A stretch of 64,000 nucleotides of DNA from Scomber scombrus (Eukaryota; Chordata; Actinopteri; Scombriformes; Scombridae). Below, one piece after another: positions 43,535-57,400 of this stretch. A program made the translations under genes and the position numbers. The notes beneath the pieces were generated by a model. That model saw nothing but the letters and a program-made list of their open reading frames with translations. It was not told where the DNA came from and made no database searches. How positions within the stretch are numbered: position 1 is the stretch's first letter; the number at the start of each line of letters is the position of its first letter. Where the stretch lies: positions 12,145,589-12,209,588 of the forward strand of contig NC_084977.1 of assembly GCF_963691925.1 (NCBI RefSeq). Direction: 5' to 3'.

Positions 43535-44165
43535 TTCAATAACGACCCTATAAACGACTTTTCTTGAATAAGAAACTAAGCTGCAGTGATCTCAGCAGCT
43601 GCTAAATCTCACCTTTTCCTTGTTTGACACTGAGTCTGAAAGAGCAACAGGATCAACTCAGGGTAGCTAGCTAACGTTAGCAAAGTTAGTACACTTTCGG
43701 TAGCATGTCACTCAGATATTTAGGTAAAAAAAGGATCATGCCGAGGTGCTCTTTACAAGTCGGGTGGTTTTCAGGTGCATTAATAGCATTTGGAGTCAAC
43801 ACATTTCTTTTTTTCCTGCTTCTTCTAGCTTATCTACCTGCTGCTACTAGCCAGCTAGCTGCTACTATCTAGCGCCCAGCTCCTGGAAAAATCGTGCCCC
43901 GCGTCTCCGTCCTAATGTGCAGCTTTCTCGGCTTTCAGCAGACAGGCGGGCCGCCGCGGTTTTACCGGCAGCAACACCAGGAGACCGACTCGGCTGGCTT
44001 CCCACCGGAGGACAGGACAATGGCGTCCAAGCTACGAAATTTCCTCCCTGGTTTTGGTGCGGGGCTGTGGAGCAAAAGGGGCTTAGGCTCTGACTGGTGG
44101 TGGTTCAATACAGGAAGCAGTTGCAGCAGCATCAGACCTGTGTGACACCCACAGGGAGAGCCCGT
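43535..44165 (-). promoter_or_regulatory. map2k2: map2k2 5' UTR and CpG-rich promoter region
   Basis: CpG density rises sharply here, peaking around 43890-44060, directly upstream of the map2k2 ATG. No TATA box is seen, consistent with a housekeeping promoter. An 83-codon open frame on plus at 43894 has no family resemblance and probably reflects base composition. The transcription start cannot be placed. Confidence 0.55.
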
Positions 44166-44393
44166 CATATAACAGCGCGAGACTGTTGACACGAGAGATG
44201 CCGAAATATCATGAGACATGTACGACATCTGCAGTTTGTGATAATATCTCCAGCATGCTGTTTAAACTACAAGTTTAACCATATCTTAGCCACTCTATGC
44301 TGCTTTCTTATGTGTTTAATGGCAGTTAGTTAACAGGCTGCGAAGTACATTACTGCCACCTAGTGCTGACAAGACGGAACTGCACAAACTATC

Positions 44394-44486
44394 ATATTAT
44401 ATTATATTATATTATATTATATTATATTATATTATATTATATTATATTATATTATATTATATTATATTATATTATATTATATTATA
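44394..44486. repeat. (ATATT)n pentanucleotide repeat
   Basis: About 18 ATATT units ending at 44486, directly abutting interspersed repeat copy B. The repeat may have expanded from that element's edge. Confidence 0.97.
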
Positions 44487-44489
44487 ACT

Positions 44490-44765
44490 ATTTTGATAAT
44501 CGACTCTTTTACACTAATTTTGATTCTCTGATTCCAGCTTCTCAAATGTGAATATGTTGTGGTTTCATTAGTCTTCAGTGACAGTAAACTGAATATTTTT
44601 GGGTTTTGGATTGTTGGTCTAGACAAAATATGACACTTAAGGATGTCACCTTGGGCTTAGGAAACAAAAAAAAATAAATGTATCATCATTTTATGGACCA
44701 AAAAACGTATTGATTAATTGAAAAAATAATGGAGAGATTAATTGGTATTATATTGTATTACATCA
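44490..44765 (+). repeat. Interspersed repeat, copy B
   Basis: It shares with copy C (56534-56822) the phrases CAGCTTCTCAAATGTGAATAT, AAACTGAATATTTTTGGGTT and GAGGATGTCA-like segments in the same order. AT-rich edges contain ATTAATTG. Same orientation as copy C, opposite to A and D. Confidence 0.65.
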
Positions 44766-44769
44766 TATT

Positions 44770-46210
44770 ATAATTAAACACAAACACAAAAATCTCACTT
44801 CGTTTTCTGTTGTAAAATAAAAACACACTAGGTCAGGGTAAAATTGTGATTGTAGTTTTTAAAGTAACTGTACATCTGCATTGATCTGCATTGTGGTCCT
44901 GTTTGTACACTATACTGTAGTTGTAGTTTGACTTTAAAATTTTTTAAAACCAAAGTGTGTGGTGATGGCTCAAGTGATAATTGATTTTGGATAATATACT
45001 GTCTGCCGAGAATATAAATGTATATAAAACATCAATCAAATTAATCATAGCTCAGTAGTTTTCTGCAAAATATTTAGTTGTAGCTGTTTGGTGCCAAAAT
45101 AACTCATAAACCTAAATACATTTTGTGCAAGTACTTTACATCTAGGTATTAAATCTATCATCAGACAATTAATTGCGGTAGAAATTCCCATAGTGGTGTT
45201 GCCTGTAACTCTTCTGCAATGTCACTATTATCATAACATATATCTTCTTTATTCGCTAGTACTTCCCAATATGTCCATGCACAGCTAAGCAAAGCAATAA
45301 ATGTGAGGTATTTTCTTCTTTATACACACCAATACTCTGCCCATCTGTCATGTACAGTAACTGCTTGGCTTTCTTTCTGGTATCAAACATTTTACTGTCC
45401 TTCAAGCATCTTACAAATGTGCTAATAAAAGGACAAACAATGCAAATACGCAGTGTCTTATTCCATCATAGACATCTGGCCATGGCTACAAACCCACACA
45501 CCTTCTTAGATAATCCATAAATCTGTTATCTACAGCGCTTGAAGTACCAGAACACCCTTACACACTCCTTACTCAGCTGCAAACATAATTAAAGTTAGCA
45601 CTGTCTGCTACATCTCACAATGCAGTTAGCTGTTGTTGCTTCACTTGTTGATGCAACATTTTTGAAACACTCTTTGCAGACATTTAGCACACATAGCTGA
45701 ACTCTAAATCTTTACCACCAACCGACTGTGCTACTGAGAACAAAACATATCCATAATCTTTGTGTTGGACTGACTAGTTGAATAAAACATGCTTATCAGA
45801 GACATTTTTTAATTGTTCAGTTTGCACTGCTGCTTTCATAATTAATCTCATTTATCATCTTCAGTTACTTATAAATCATGGCAGGCTATCTCCTTGTACT
45901 CCTTTATTCTTCATTACATCCTGATAAAGTGTGACCTTGATATGATCAGGAGAAAATTGCAGGTGACAAATACAACACTGTTTGAATGTTATATTGTGCA
46001 GTAATTCTTCAGTAGCCTGAAATTTTACTAACATGTACAAAAATGTATGTGAGCTAACTGGATACATAATATATAGTATGTAAACAACCCTTGACTTAAA
46101 TAATACCTTTTTTGCTAAGAGAAAAATTACAACATGTCAAATAAGGAAGAATAAATTGTTTTTAAAAAAATTGCAAATGTATAAAAATGAAGAAAAATTT
46201 CAAGGCCAGA
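44770..46210. other. AT-rich intergenic stretch, nothing recognised
   Basis: No exon, strong repeat or promoter signal was seen on either strand. Confidence 0.5.
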
Positions 46211-46211
46211 T

Positions 46212-47095
46212 TTAAAGGACCAGTGTGTAAGACTCCGTGGCACCAAGCAGTGAGGCTGCAGATTTCAACCTACCGAATACACCCCCCCTCCCCCTCCTTC
46301 CAAGCATGCAAGAGACCATACGGTGGCTGCATGTTTTGTGAATAACATGAAAGGCCTTCTCCAGAGTCCGAGTTTGGTTTGTCCATTCTGGGCTACTGTA
46401 CAAACATGGCAGTACAACATAGTGGACTCCATGGAGGAAGGTATAAAGAAAACTGGACACAGGAATAGCACCAGGCTTTAGGCAAATTTGAAATAGCGGC
46501 CAAACTTTGTAATTATGTCTCATGATGCACACTGGCCCAAAAAGACTTTTCCCCATAGACTTACATTATGAAAGAGACGTCTGTAAATCAGCTGATACAT
46601 TTTCTAAGCATCACAACACCTGCAAAATGACCAAGTTTAGAATTTGATCCAGCCAAATTTTGAAAGTCAAAGCAGCATGTTTGAAATGTTTTATCCCCAT
46701 TCCAGTTAGCTGCACTAAATCAGGCTAGGGGTTAAAACCAGAAGGTAGCCATTTCAGCTGGCAGAAGTGAGCTAGTGAGCATGCTTCATGGGCGCATGTG
46801 GCCCATAGAGCATGCACAGTATGTTTTTCATCTGGATATTTCTTTACAGCGGGAAGTGACTTTTTTGGCTTCATGTGCCACCGAGCAACTTTCATGGGAA
46901 TACACAGGGTTCGAAGCTGTATCGATGAGGAGGACCCACTCCCTACATATAAAGGGTTCATTGTAATGTGGCGAAAAATTATTCTTATACTCGTGAAATT
47001 GGACAATAATTAAAACATACTAATGAATACGACAGTCCAATTCTGGCAAATCCGTTAGACAAGATGCTCCTAAATTCTACGCACTGGTCCTTTAA
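46212..47095. mobile_element. TTAA-flanked non-autonomous DNA transposon relic (MITE-like), 876 bp
   Basis: The left end AGGACCAGTGTGTA starts at 46216. The right end, read from 47091 on the minus strand, is AGGACCAGTGCGTA. Each end is flanked by TTAA (46212-46215 and 47092-47095), which may be a target duplication. Similarity between the two ends continues loosely for about 35 bp. There is no transposase frame, so it would have moved in trans. The AGGACCAGTGTGTA end is, from memory, a familiar fish repeat terminus. Superfamily is uncertain: TTAA suggests piggyBac-like insertion. Confidence 0.8.
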
Positions 47096-47997
47096 CCACA
47101 GGATTCTTTAGTTAGGAATCTCTCAGCCCTCCTTTCACCCCTGGCTGAATTTCAATATACTGACTGAATTCAATATATATGTATACAACCTTTCAGTATT
47201 TTTAATGTTCATTAATTCTATATCATCAAATATGATTCACTCATAAGACATTTAAGTGAACACTGAGGACAGATCACTTGCACATTTGTGCTGTTTTCAT
47301 CAACAATCCAGACTGACAGCAGTTGAGTATTTAATATGAACCAGTAAAACAAAAATGGATCAACTTTGATACAAGATTGTAAAAATTCCAACTTCTCTCT
47401 TGCCAAACAAAAAAGAAGAAGAAAATCAAAGTGGTTATGGCCCCAACCAGGTTTACAGTTGACCTTTTCACACTTAGTAGGAAAAGCACAGGTGTTACTA
47501 ATAACATTGACAATGGCTCTGTTGTATTCAAGTTTCCCAGTAACCATGACAGTGTGAAGTGAACCAGAATGCAAAATACCAGCTCTGCTGAAATAGAAAG
47601 TGAATTGGAATCAGCCATATTAGATTTTATTCTTTACACCTGTGCCTCACCTACTCTCATGTGTCAAGATGTCTGCTTTGAAAAAGGAAAACCTGAAAAA
47701 CACAAAAAATGCTTTGTTTTAGTTGAGTTTTAGTGACCAAGTTTTACAGAAGACAACATTTTATAAAATAGACATTTTTCATGTGTCCCAGTGGATGTGG
47801 TCATGAAAAGCGTCTCTCTGACCAAATACACAAAGATGGACTTGTTAATATTTGCTGATCTGGAAATGAAACAATGGCAGACAGGTTTTTAAGAACTGAC
47901 TTTAATTAATTCCACACGTCAATAACAGCTGTTAGAATACGATCATTTAAAATTTTACAGTTTTATCCTCAACAGGCATCAAATACGTCCCCAGATC

Positions 47998-49620
47998 TGA
48001 GCATTTTGGTACAGGACATAATCTTACACCTCAACCAGTCCTCCCAGTCCTTAGTGGCATCAGCTTCAGGTGCTGGTGTCCACAACAGCTTCTTATTGTC
48101 TTGTTTGCCTATAGGAACAACTGGAGGCGATTCAAGGCTTAATAAAATATTATTTAAATTTTATTGTATTTTAATATGAACATATAAAAAAAACACAACA
48201 AACGAACATTTACATCATGGATTGTAAGCCTCTGCCCATGCTACCTTATGCATTATTATAATAAGAGATGCCACTACAAAAAACGACCAGACGCTCAGCT
48301 CTCTCCGCCTCCCAAACAACCTGGCTCAGTTCCACAGAAGCAACCTGCACCACCTCTCGTCTTTAACCATAAGGCCAAGAAAAAGGTTAAGGGATCCGCT
48401 CAAATAATGACCTTCTATGCCTAGCAATAAATGAACAATGTAATTTTTATATGTAAAGCAGTTACGTACAAATACAAATTGCCCAGTTAAAGACAGGTAT
48501 TAGTTCTTTACATTACTTTGCTTCAAAGCGCCTTAGATCCTTTTCGGGGACAGACCTTAATGTATTACAGGCAAAGTGCCATCAATCAGCTTTGTGTGGA
48601 TTACCAAACATTTTTCAACAGTATATTGATTTTAAACTATCTCAAAATGTCAAAAGAAAGAGGAAAAATGGAAGACCAGATTTGACTCGACCTACTTTTT
48701 CAGTCATCAAACCCTATCAGAGGATGCACTTGCAACAGTGAGGTCCCGGATCAATGTGTCAATGTCTATCTCTGTGCATTTGAGCAAGGCAAAAGAAGCA
48801 GATTCTGTGCTGAGCAAACTGTAAAAAAATCCAAAACAAAACAAACTGTATGATGAAGAGAAACAACCATGCAGAACGTATTTGAGTCACATGTGAGAGC
48901 CTCACACGCCACTTTTCTAGTTTCACATTTTCTGATCCTCTTGCGTGAGATGGTTGAGGAGAACTGGTCACAGTGGTCAGGGATCCTTGATTAATACTCA
49001 CTACGTAATGGCTTAAAAAAAAAAAAAAAAAGCCATAAACTTGGGATGAAGTGTTAGATGAATGTGCAAACAGCTCTAGCAACACAGCAACGCCTTTTTC
49101 CTCATCGAGCGAACGCTGACGACCTCCCTGCAGACAGATCTGAAGCTAACCTAACTGAGGAGCAGCCGTCACATACTGTCAACACTAATGCAGGTGCAGA
49201 GGAATATTAGTTATAAGTATACAGCATGTAGCAATTAAAGTCCAATTCTATTCCAGCAAATAGGCGTGACCTTATCTACATTGGAAGGAGGCCGAGGGGG
49301 ATTGTTGGTTGAAGCAGCTCCACTTGTTCCAGACAGGACAATTTGTAATCCAATCAATGACTTAAAGCTTGGTGGGGTTGCACTTATTGACACTTCATTA
49401 AGTTTTGTTGTGTCAGACATGTTGAACTCACCGCAGCAAAGTACTCTGAATGGTGCTTTGACCCAGGCCGGATTAATTCAGCGGAAAAGAAAAGAGACGT
49501 CGTTAACAGCGGAGCCATGAGCCCAGACCAATTATAACTCAACGTTCAAACCGCAGCAGCAGCAGCAGCAGCAGCAGGAGTGTCCCGCTTTCCGCAACTA
49601 ATAGCTCTCGTCTGTACGCA
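47998..49620 (-). other. Unassigned cluster of coding-like segments (possible small gene or pias4 3' UTR)
   Basis: Several short segments look protein-coding, but I cannot join them. On minus: ATG at 49518 leading MAPLLTTSLFFSAELI to a strong donor GCTGCG|GTGAGT near 49432; an acceptor CTGTCTGCAG near 49129 followed in compatible phase by GGRQRSLDEEKGVAVLLELF; an acceptor TTTACAG near 48826 followed by an open stretch to 48713; and an acceptor CCTATAG near 48113 followed by NKKLLWTPAPEADATKDWED and a stop at 47998. A CAG run at 49552-49577 lies in the leader. On plus at 48268-48424 a Lys/Pro-rich stretch ends TFYA-stop. Internal donors are weak. I recognise no family. The alternative is that all this is 3' UTR of pias4, with AATAAA at 48165-48160. 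Confidence 0.25.
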
Positions 49621-51151
49621 ACTGTTGCCAAATATTATGTAGATTCATTACAAACAACTGTTGAGAAAATGTGAGGCAATTAAATAAATACGAATCTCTC
49701 AGAGAAACAAACTAAAATGTGGGCAAAAAGGATGACAGCACTTCTGACTCTTTTATGTCTTTTACCACAGATTATTTTTGCTTCTGTCCATTTCTCTCAG
49801 TGGGAAGAAAAAAGAAAACAAACTAGGAAAATAATCAATGAAATAAAAACAATCCCTGTCAGGATGGGATCTCATCTGTTGGCCAGCTCAGCTAGCCTGA
49901 CAACGATGGGCTCCATTCTTCACTAATTACCAAAAAGGCACCAAAATCTCATAACCATTTCCTGTCAATGAAATTGAAAATACTTTGGCACAGCTGCCGT
50001 ACAGTAATTTTGATGAGTTATGTCCATACGCAATGCTGATACATCAAACCTAATAAATCCTGTTACAGCAAAGATAACTGCAGTAATGTTTTATCACCTG
50101 CATCTTTGACAACTACAGTTAGCCAGGTTATCCACAAACAAACTCGCCTTTAACGTTTTGGTAGCTCCAGAGGAAACAGCTGCATGGAACGATGGAATTT
50201 CAAAGGAAAAAAAAGAAGAAAGAAAAATGTAGGAAAACAAAATCTCCAGTGTAAAATTGGCTTTAGAAAGACTCAATCAATTCATCGGTCCTTCGCTTCT
50301 TTCTAAGCTATTCTCTGGTCAGTCTGCTAAGTTTTTTTATGACTGAGGTAGGTTCTCTTTTATCTAAAGGACAAAATAAAAATGGAAAGCTTCACACATT
50401 GAGGCCAGTATTGTGTTCTGCTATTTCATAATTAAAAAAGGATAAATTCCTGAAAAAAACCCTTTCAAGCTTTGAATTCTTTCTCTGAACAAAGAAATAA
50501 TAACACAGTGGGAGAGGTTTAAATTTGCATCACACTCCAGAAATCTCCGCCTTGTCCTCCCCACATGATTCATGTTCTGTTTCCATTAGTTGTTTTTGAC
50601 CTTTTACCAAAAAAACTATTGAGGTGCCTCCATTTTCAACTTGCCTGTTCATCACAAATGTGACAAAAATCAGAGACGCAAACATTGAACGCCCGCGGCT
50701 AAAAGAGCCTGTAAATCCAAGTCAAATACAAAGAGAGATGGGGTGGTAGAGAGGAAATAGTCTGGAGAGAGGAGGGAGGGGGGAGGGGTTGGTGGAGGTG
50801 TTGGACGTGAGGGGGTGCTCGATCCATTTAGTCCCTTTAGTAGAGGCAGGACGGTACAGATATTCACTGCAAGATGATGGTTGGCCAAAAAGAGTTAGAG
50901 TTGCTTCCAGTGGTGTACAGTACAAACAGGAATCCTAATCGTTCTAGATTGGAGATTCATGGACAGTGCATGTTAGAGTGTGTTGGTTTTGTCTGGATAC
51001 AAACCCGAGCTGCTAAAAGGCTCTGATGTTTGGGTGTAAGGGAAGGTCGTTGCATCTAGTGGATTACTGTGTTCCTGTCCTCATGTTTTTTAGCCCCCTG
51101 CCTCTCTGTCTCTGTGTGTGTGTCAGTCTATGAGGGGCCAGAGCTGCGGGG
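49621..51151 (-). other. pias4: Presumed pias4 3' UTR (proximal part)
   Basis: The sequence following the pias4 stop codon has no coding sign, and no AATAAA on the minus strand was seen close to the stop. The nearest clear one I found is at 48165-48160, so the UTR may be about 3 kb or use a variant signal. Confidence 0.35.
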
Positions 51152-51423
51152 TCAGTAGGCAGTGACCAGGTCCTTGTCGTAGTTGTATCGGCCCCTCTTC
51201 GGGGCAGGACTGTCAGCGCTGTCCTCAGTGTCACTGTCTCCGCCAGCCCCGCCCCCTTCCTCCTCAGAGGAGGAGTCAAGAGTCAGATCTACCACTGCGC
51301 CTCCTCCCGGTGCCACAGCAGCTCCTCCTGTGACTCCTGCCGCCCCCACCGAACCGCTTCCAGATTTGCCCGTCAGACTGGTGCTGCTGTAGGCCGGTGA
51401 ATGACCGTTTGCCTCAGGAATGC
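51152..51423 (-). CDS. pias4: pias4 exon 11 (SIM and C-terminus)
   Basis: 272 nt. Ser/Gly/Ala-rich linker, SUMO-interacting motif VVDLTLDSSSEEE, acidic patch and basic tail, then TGA at 51154-51152. Confidence 0.97.
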
Positions 51424-54400
51424 CTGCAGACAGAAATACCATTTAAAAAGAGATTACAAAATGATTAACTTTAGCAAAGTGATGCCTAGAAAAGAAAAAA
51501 ACAAAAACATCCACACTCAGAACAACAGCGTAGAGTGACGCGGTTTCATACTTACATATATCAACAACAGGGTACTCTGGTGTGTTGCTGCGCTCTCTTT
51601 CCCTGTCCCTCTCCTTGTCATCTCTGATGGGTCGCCAGGAGCCGTCGGTTAAATATTCAATCTCCTCAATGTCCTCATTTGTCTCTTTCAGAATCTCAGA
51701 TAGCAGCCTGAAATACACACCGCTGGTCAGAGTTGCTTCACAAAACACATTTCACAACAGAAAATGAACACAATACTCCAACCCAGCAGAGCTCTGCATG
51801 GGTTGAATTTCCTTTTCTTTCTTCCTGCAATTTACATACAGTATCATTTTGCCTCCACAAATAACTACACCACCATCTGTCATTCATAGGTAAAGACATT
51901 GATGTATCAAACAGATATTTGTAAACAAGTAAATTAATGGACAAGAAATGTTAAGATATCTGTATAATGTTGATCATCTATAATAATCAGAAATAGTTTA
52001 TTCAAGAAATTCATCATATAAGCCAGAACCCTTTATGAAAAAATGTTTGATCTTTGGCTGTTTCTTATTAAGAACTGAGAACTGTATTTGTTTCACATCC
52101 CCCTGAACACTACACTCTAAAGCTTGATTTCAAACTTGAAAAAAGAAACCAAGAGAGAGAAGTTAAAGAGGGGACATTCACACAAGATTAATTTAAGGAA
52201 TGTGAGTATACCTCAAAGCCAAAGTGTAACACAATGCCTTCAGTCTTTGTGAAACTTAAAGTGTGTCTGTGAAAGTTACCGAAAATTACACACCCAAATG
52301 TTTGTGGATGAGAATATTTTTATAATGCATAAAGAATTTGCTTTTTTGTTGTTGCAGAAAAAAGACGAACTGATGAAATGCAGTCGTCAAAGTGACTAAA
52401 GATATATAATCACACTGTTGGCCTAAGAGTAATTTACCTTGTTCAACACACTACTGTAGGTACTCATAGACGGCAGTGACTACTGAAAAAAGAAAGCGCG
52501 AGTTCCGCAATCACCTAGTTCTCTAAACTCCAGCCTTGTTAAATTTAAGTGGATCAAAGAGTCAACAAACCAGTCCATTTTACAGGTTCAAAGATGTTTG
52601 ATTGTAACATAACAGCAGGAACAGAAACACTAAACAGAATAAACAACCACCCTCTCATCCCATCAAAACATTACAAGCTTTTGAGATTAATACACAAAAA
52701 GGTTGGTGCATGGCTCAACGTGTACTAAGAGTCCCTACAATTCCCCAAAATATTTGCAGTTTTAATATATTTTCCTAACCTAGTTTGAACATGCAGATAA
52801 GGACTATTAAAATAACATTTTAAGAATTTATTGAAAAGAAAAAAAGGTGCAGCTCGGCTGCTTCAAGTCAGTGCATGCGTCTGTCTCCTTACCCATCAAT
52901 AGTGAGCAGCTCAAAGGGAGCCGGCTTGTCGCATACAGGGCAAGTCCATGTGGGCTTCTTCTCGTTCATCTGCAGGAAGAAGACTGCGTCGAAACACTGA
53001 AGATGGGCACAAGTTAAAACTCGACATGGCACACCAAGCCGCATCTTCACCAGCTGAGAGAGGGAGAGGACAAAGCGTGTTAAAAGTTATCAAACTTCAT
53101 GGTACCAAAACAAACATTTACAAGGCTTGCTGAGTGCTCAGTGTATCAGGTGACATCATTCAGAAATACTCACTGGACAAATGAGAGAAACTCGCAGGCC
53201 TGTGGTGGCAATCTCACTCTCTGGGTCGAAACGTAGTTTGTCTTGAACTACAAACAAATGGCAGATTAAGTATTAAACTCATTTTCTATCAGACATGTTG
53301 CAATGTGTGAAGTTAAATATAAAGGAAGTCCTACAAAAACAATGATTGTCAATGATTGTTCAATGACAGTTCAGATGTGATTTTAGAATAACACTTACTG
53401 CGTTCACGACAGCGTTCTGCACTCTCAACAGAGCAGAGTTTGAGCTGGCTGAAGAGGTCTGCTGCAGTGAACACCCTCACTAAATACACTGCCACCGAGT
53501 ACCGCTGAAAACACACAGATTCAGAGGTTGTGAGTTCTTGTTTCAAAACCTGCAGTGAATGTCCTCCAATGCATTCTCAGATTTTGTTAGAAGAATAATT
53601 AGAGTCAAATCTACTTTCTGAAACTGCATTTAATTCAAGACTTCCTCTTACATTATCTGGACCTATAATTTAAAATCCACATATTAGGAAAACCCAACAT
53701 ACCAAATTCTTCTATTACAGACTGCCCATCATCTTTTCAGTCTCGGTCATAACTCCCTAATTACTGGGCAAACAACGCATTAAGCTTGAGTGCAAATGTA
53801 CCTCCATGATCAATAAAACCCTGATTTTGATTGACTGAAATCATCACAAGCTGCTCTCATGGGCCAACCACAAGGTTACAGACTTGCATTGATTAAATAT
53901 GCCAAGCAATCAGTTTTCCCCCCTATTTTCCACTTCAAAACAAACAAAAAGTTGATTTGCTAGATCAGCAACATTTCTCGGGGGAACCACACTACTAAAG
54001 TGCTCCTGTTAGTTTAATACTGCGTTTGAACTGTTCTCTCCATAGACATTAAACTAAACACTGTGGAGAATACAAAATCTTACACAAAACTATTTAAGAA
54101 AAGTTGTGATACAAGCTATATTTTATAAAAACAGTTATTATATAATCATATTTAAACTGCTTTACTAGTTGTAATGTAGACTTACTTTAAGCTATTGTGA
54201 TGTGGACATCCCTAACAAGCTGAGATAATAAAACACTAATAAGACAAAGAGAAACTGCATGAAAACCTGTTGTCAGTGTGTTTACATTTATGTTGCTCAT
54301 GTTTAATTGGTTTACAGAGGAGCTCCATAAAAGAAGGAGCCCAAGTGCAAAGTTCATCAGTCATTCAGCTGCTCTGGATCAGGATTGTGGAGGCAACAGT

Positions 54401-57400
54401 TAAGGACCTAGATGCTCAGCTCTTGGGAACCTTCTTTTTTGAGATATACCCGTAACAGCTGAGTAGGACCTATGAAACACTCTGAGGACCACATGTCCTA
54501 GCTTGCCCTGGTGAACCTTGGGATCGAGCAGGAGGAGCTTGGGAGTTGCTGAGGAAAAGACTCAGGATGTTGAGTTTTTTAGGCCCTAGTCTTAATCTGA
54601 GTACTTGAATACTGGGTATGTTGAGAAGGAGTCTGGTCTAATGCTTTTGATAGAGATATTAACCTAAATGATTTCAATAAGAAAGACACTCCTGAAATGT
54701 GTATGACTCGAGCAGCTGGATCTTTTTACTTGAAAAGACTGTGTTGGTGTTGTTGGAGCTACAGAAACACTCAGCAGTGTTACAGATCAGGTTTCTTCCT
54801 TAGAAAAATTATCTTTGGCTGAGTACAGACAGCAGCTTGCAGATAACATAAAAATGTGACAACAGCCCAGTTTTGCTTTGTCATCAAGATGTCATGGAAT
54901 AAACAGTAATTAGCGGCAGCTGATGTAACCTGCGGCCTGCAATGTCTGTCTTTTAAACTTGAAAAAGTGGTAGTCAGTGCTGGCTAGATATGTGAATCTC
55001 CTACCTGAATGTTTTATACACTGCACTTTGGTAATAAGAGACAGGAGGGATAAAAGATTTGATGACACGTTTGTTAGTGTCTGAGCTCAGAGAATTGTTG
55101 TACTTTGCCAAACCGGCTGTTAGACTTGCACTGATGCTGTGATACAGTAATGATGAGTATTTGATGAGGTTTATTTCAGCCGATATGATTAATTAAAATA
55201 TGCCCAGATCTGCCCAAGTGTTGGATATTACTTTTACTTGTAATACTACAAGGCAAAGTGGCAGGTGGATTCTAAATTTTCATTGTCATGTCACTCATTT
55301 TGTAATTGTACTATTTCGTAACGACGCTGTATGATGGATCACATCACAAACACAGCGGTACAGACAGCAACGTCACAGCTACACACAGTAAAACTAAATG
55401 TTATGAACTCAGGACTTCAAGCAAGTAAAAACGTGTGAACCTGAAAAGTTGTCAAGGAGGTAATGTATACAATGTATTAAGTTAAGTGCTAATTTCCATC
55501 CCTGATCTGCCCCATCATCAATCTTCAGGAATGACCCAGATCTACTGCAAAATATGAGACTGAGCATTAGACTCTCACCTTGCCAAAGTTTCCCCAGGTG
55601 ACGGTGACTCTGTTGGTAACATTGGAAAGATGTAACCAGGGAGTAATGTTTACAGGACGACAAGGACGACGAGGTTCAACACCAGGTTTATTAGAGGGGT
55701 AATAGCCCTGTAAACATAAAAACACAAGTATGAAACAAGTATGTAAATCAAATAGTTTCAGTAATTTACTGACGTGTCTTAATTACTTCTGAAAGGCTTA
55801 AATACAGATTCTAAAACTAATCACTCATCCAGGCTCCATAAACTTTGCTTCTCAAATAAAACTGTTACTTGAACAGTAACTATTTTCACCATGAGGCAAA
55901 TTAAATAGCTGGAAGCTGTCTGCCTGCAAAAATTAAAATGGTAGAGCTCAGTTCTCCTCTCCAGGCAAAACAGGGGAAAGTCACTGAGCTCCAAGCAAGT
56001 TGCACATAAATGTTAGATTACAGTCACACAACGTTTTTGTACTTTGCTCTGTATGTGCTTCTATTTATAATTTTGACATTTTTAAAAACTGCAAATTCTG
56101 AGCACCTAATATTTTACTAGATTACACACTCTTTCTTTCATGTTTAACATGGATATAGACATAACATTATATAGGAAAACAGAACAGAGCGGGCCATTAG
56201 TAAGACAACTGCACTGATACTGAAGACCCTCGTTTTGCCTCCACACATGTCAAAGGTTTACGGTAATCTTTGGTTTTACTCAGCATTTAAATCCAAGAAG
56301 CAACCAAATTCCAATTATTGTTTTCATAATAATAGCTGTTGTTGTTTTTCCAGATTTTTTTTTTGGCCGCATGCTGGAGACTCACTAACAGTGGGCTTGC
56401 CAGCATGATGATGCCCTCAGGCAGACTGACCAGCATATACATGTAAACCTTTGTACCTGGATATTAATCACTTCTTACTTTATTCAACACCCAACTGCTG
56501 GTTTGACCAGGCAGTAAGTCTATCGTTGACACTAGAGCAGCACCAATTAATTAATTAGCTAGTAACTTTTAAATTAATTTTGATAAATGATGGATTGTTT
56601 AGAGACTCCAGCTTCTCAAACGTGAATATTTTCTGGTTTCTTTAGGTGTCTATGGCACTAAACTGAATATTTTTGGGTTGTGGACTGTTGGTCAGGACAC
56701 AACAAGACATTTGAGGATGTCATCTTCGGCTTTGAGAAACAGCGATCAACATGTTTCACCATTTTCTGATTAATCAACAGAATATTCAATAAAGATAAAT
56801 AATCATTAGTTTCAGCCCTAATTGACACCCAACTAAAAACTTATCGGCAGCTTAAGGTAAGGAGCAAAGTTCAGACACAAGTCAACTCACCGGCACATGA
56901 CAGTAGGACTGGTTAACTTTGACAGCAATATTAGGAGGATACTGGTCTTCTTGAACACCAATGGAGTCCGTGTAACAGATTCTGCAACACAGAGTGATGA
57001 GAGACGAAGGTTACAATCATAAGATAGGCTGAGTGTTAAGTCATACAGCCTGTCTGACTCTGCATCAGTCAAGTTTTCAGGTATTTTCAGTACGTCCACA
57101 TAAATGATTTAGATCTTCTAGTTCAAAGGACTATGATGAACATTCAAATGCTTTGTAATACTATTTTAATTTCTTTGTTGTGCATCTGTGAAAGAAATTC
57201 TGATTAACATCACAGACCACGCAACAAATTGTGAAAAATAATCAACACAAATAACTCTTAACTCACCTAAGAACAACTTGGATCGATCTGATTCCAGGGC
57301 GAAGCTCACTAAGAAAGTAAAAGGTCACAAATCATCATGAGCACCAGTTGTAGTTTGTGAATGAAATGAACATTAACTAAATTTTAACTACTACATTAAC

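Noticed and set aside
43894..44145. 83-codon plus-strand frame upstream of map2k2
   Set aside because: It lies in a CpG-rich promoter, has no recognisable domain, and is also open on the opposite strand.
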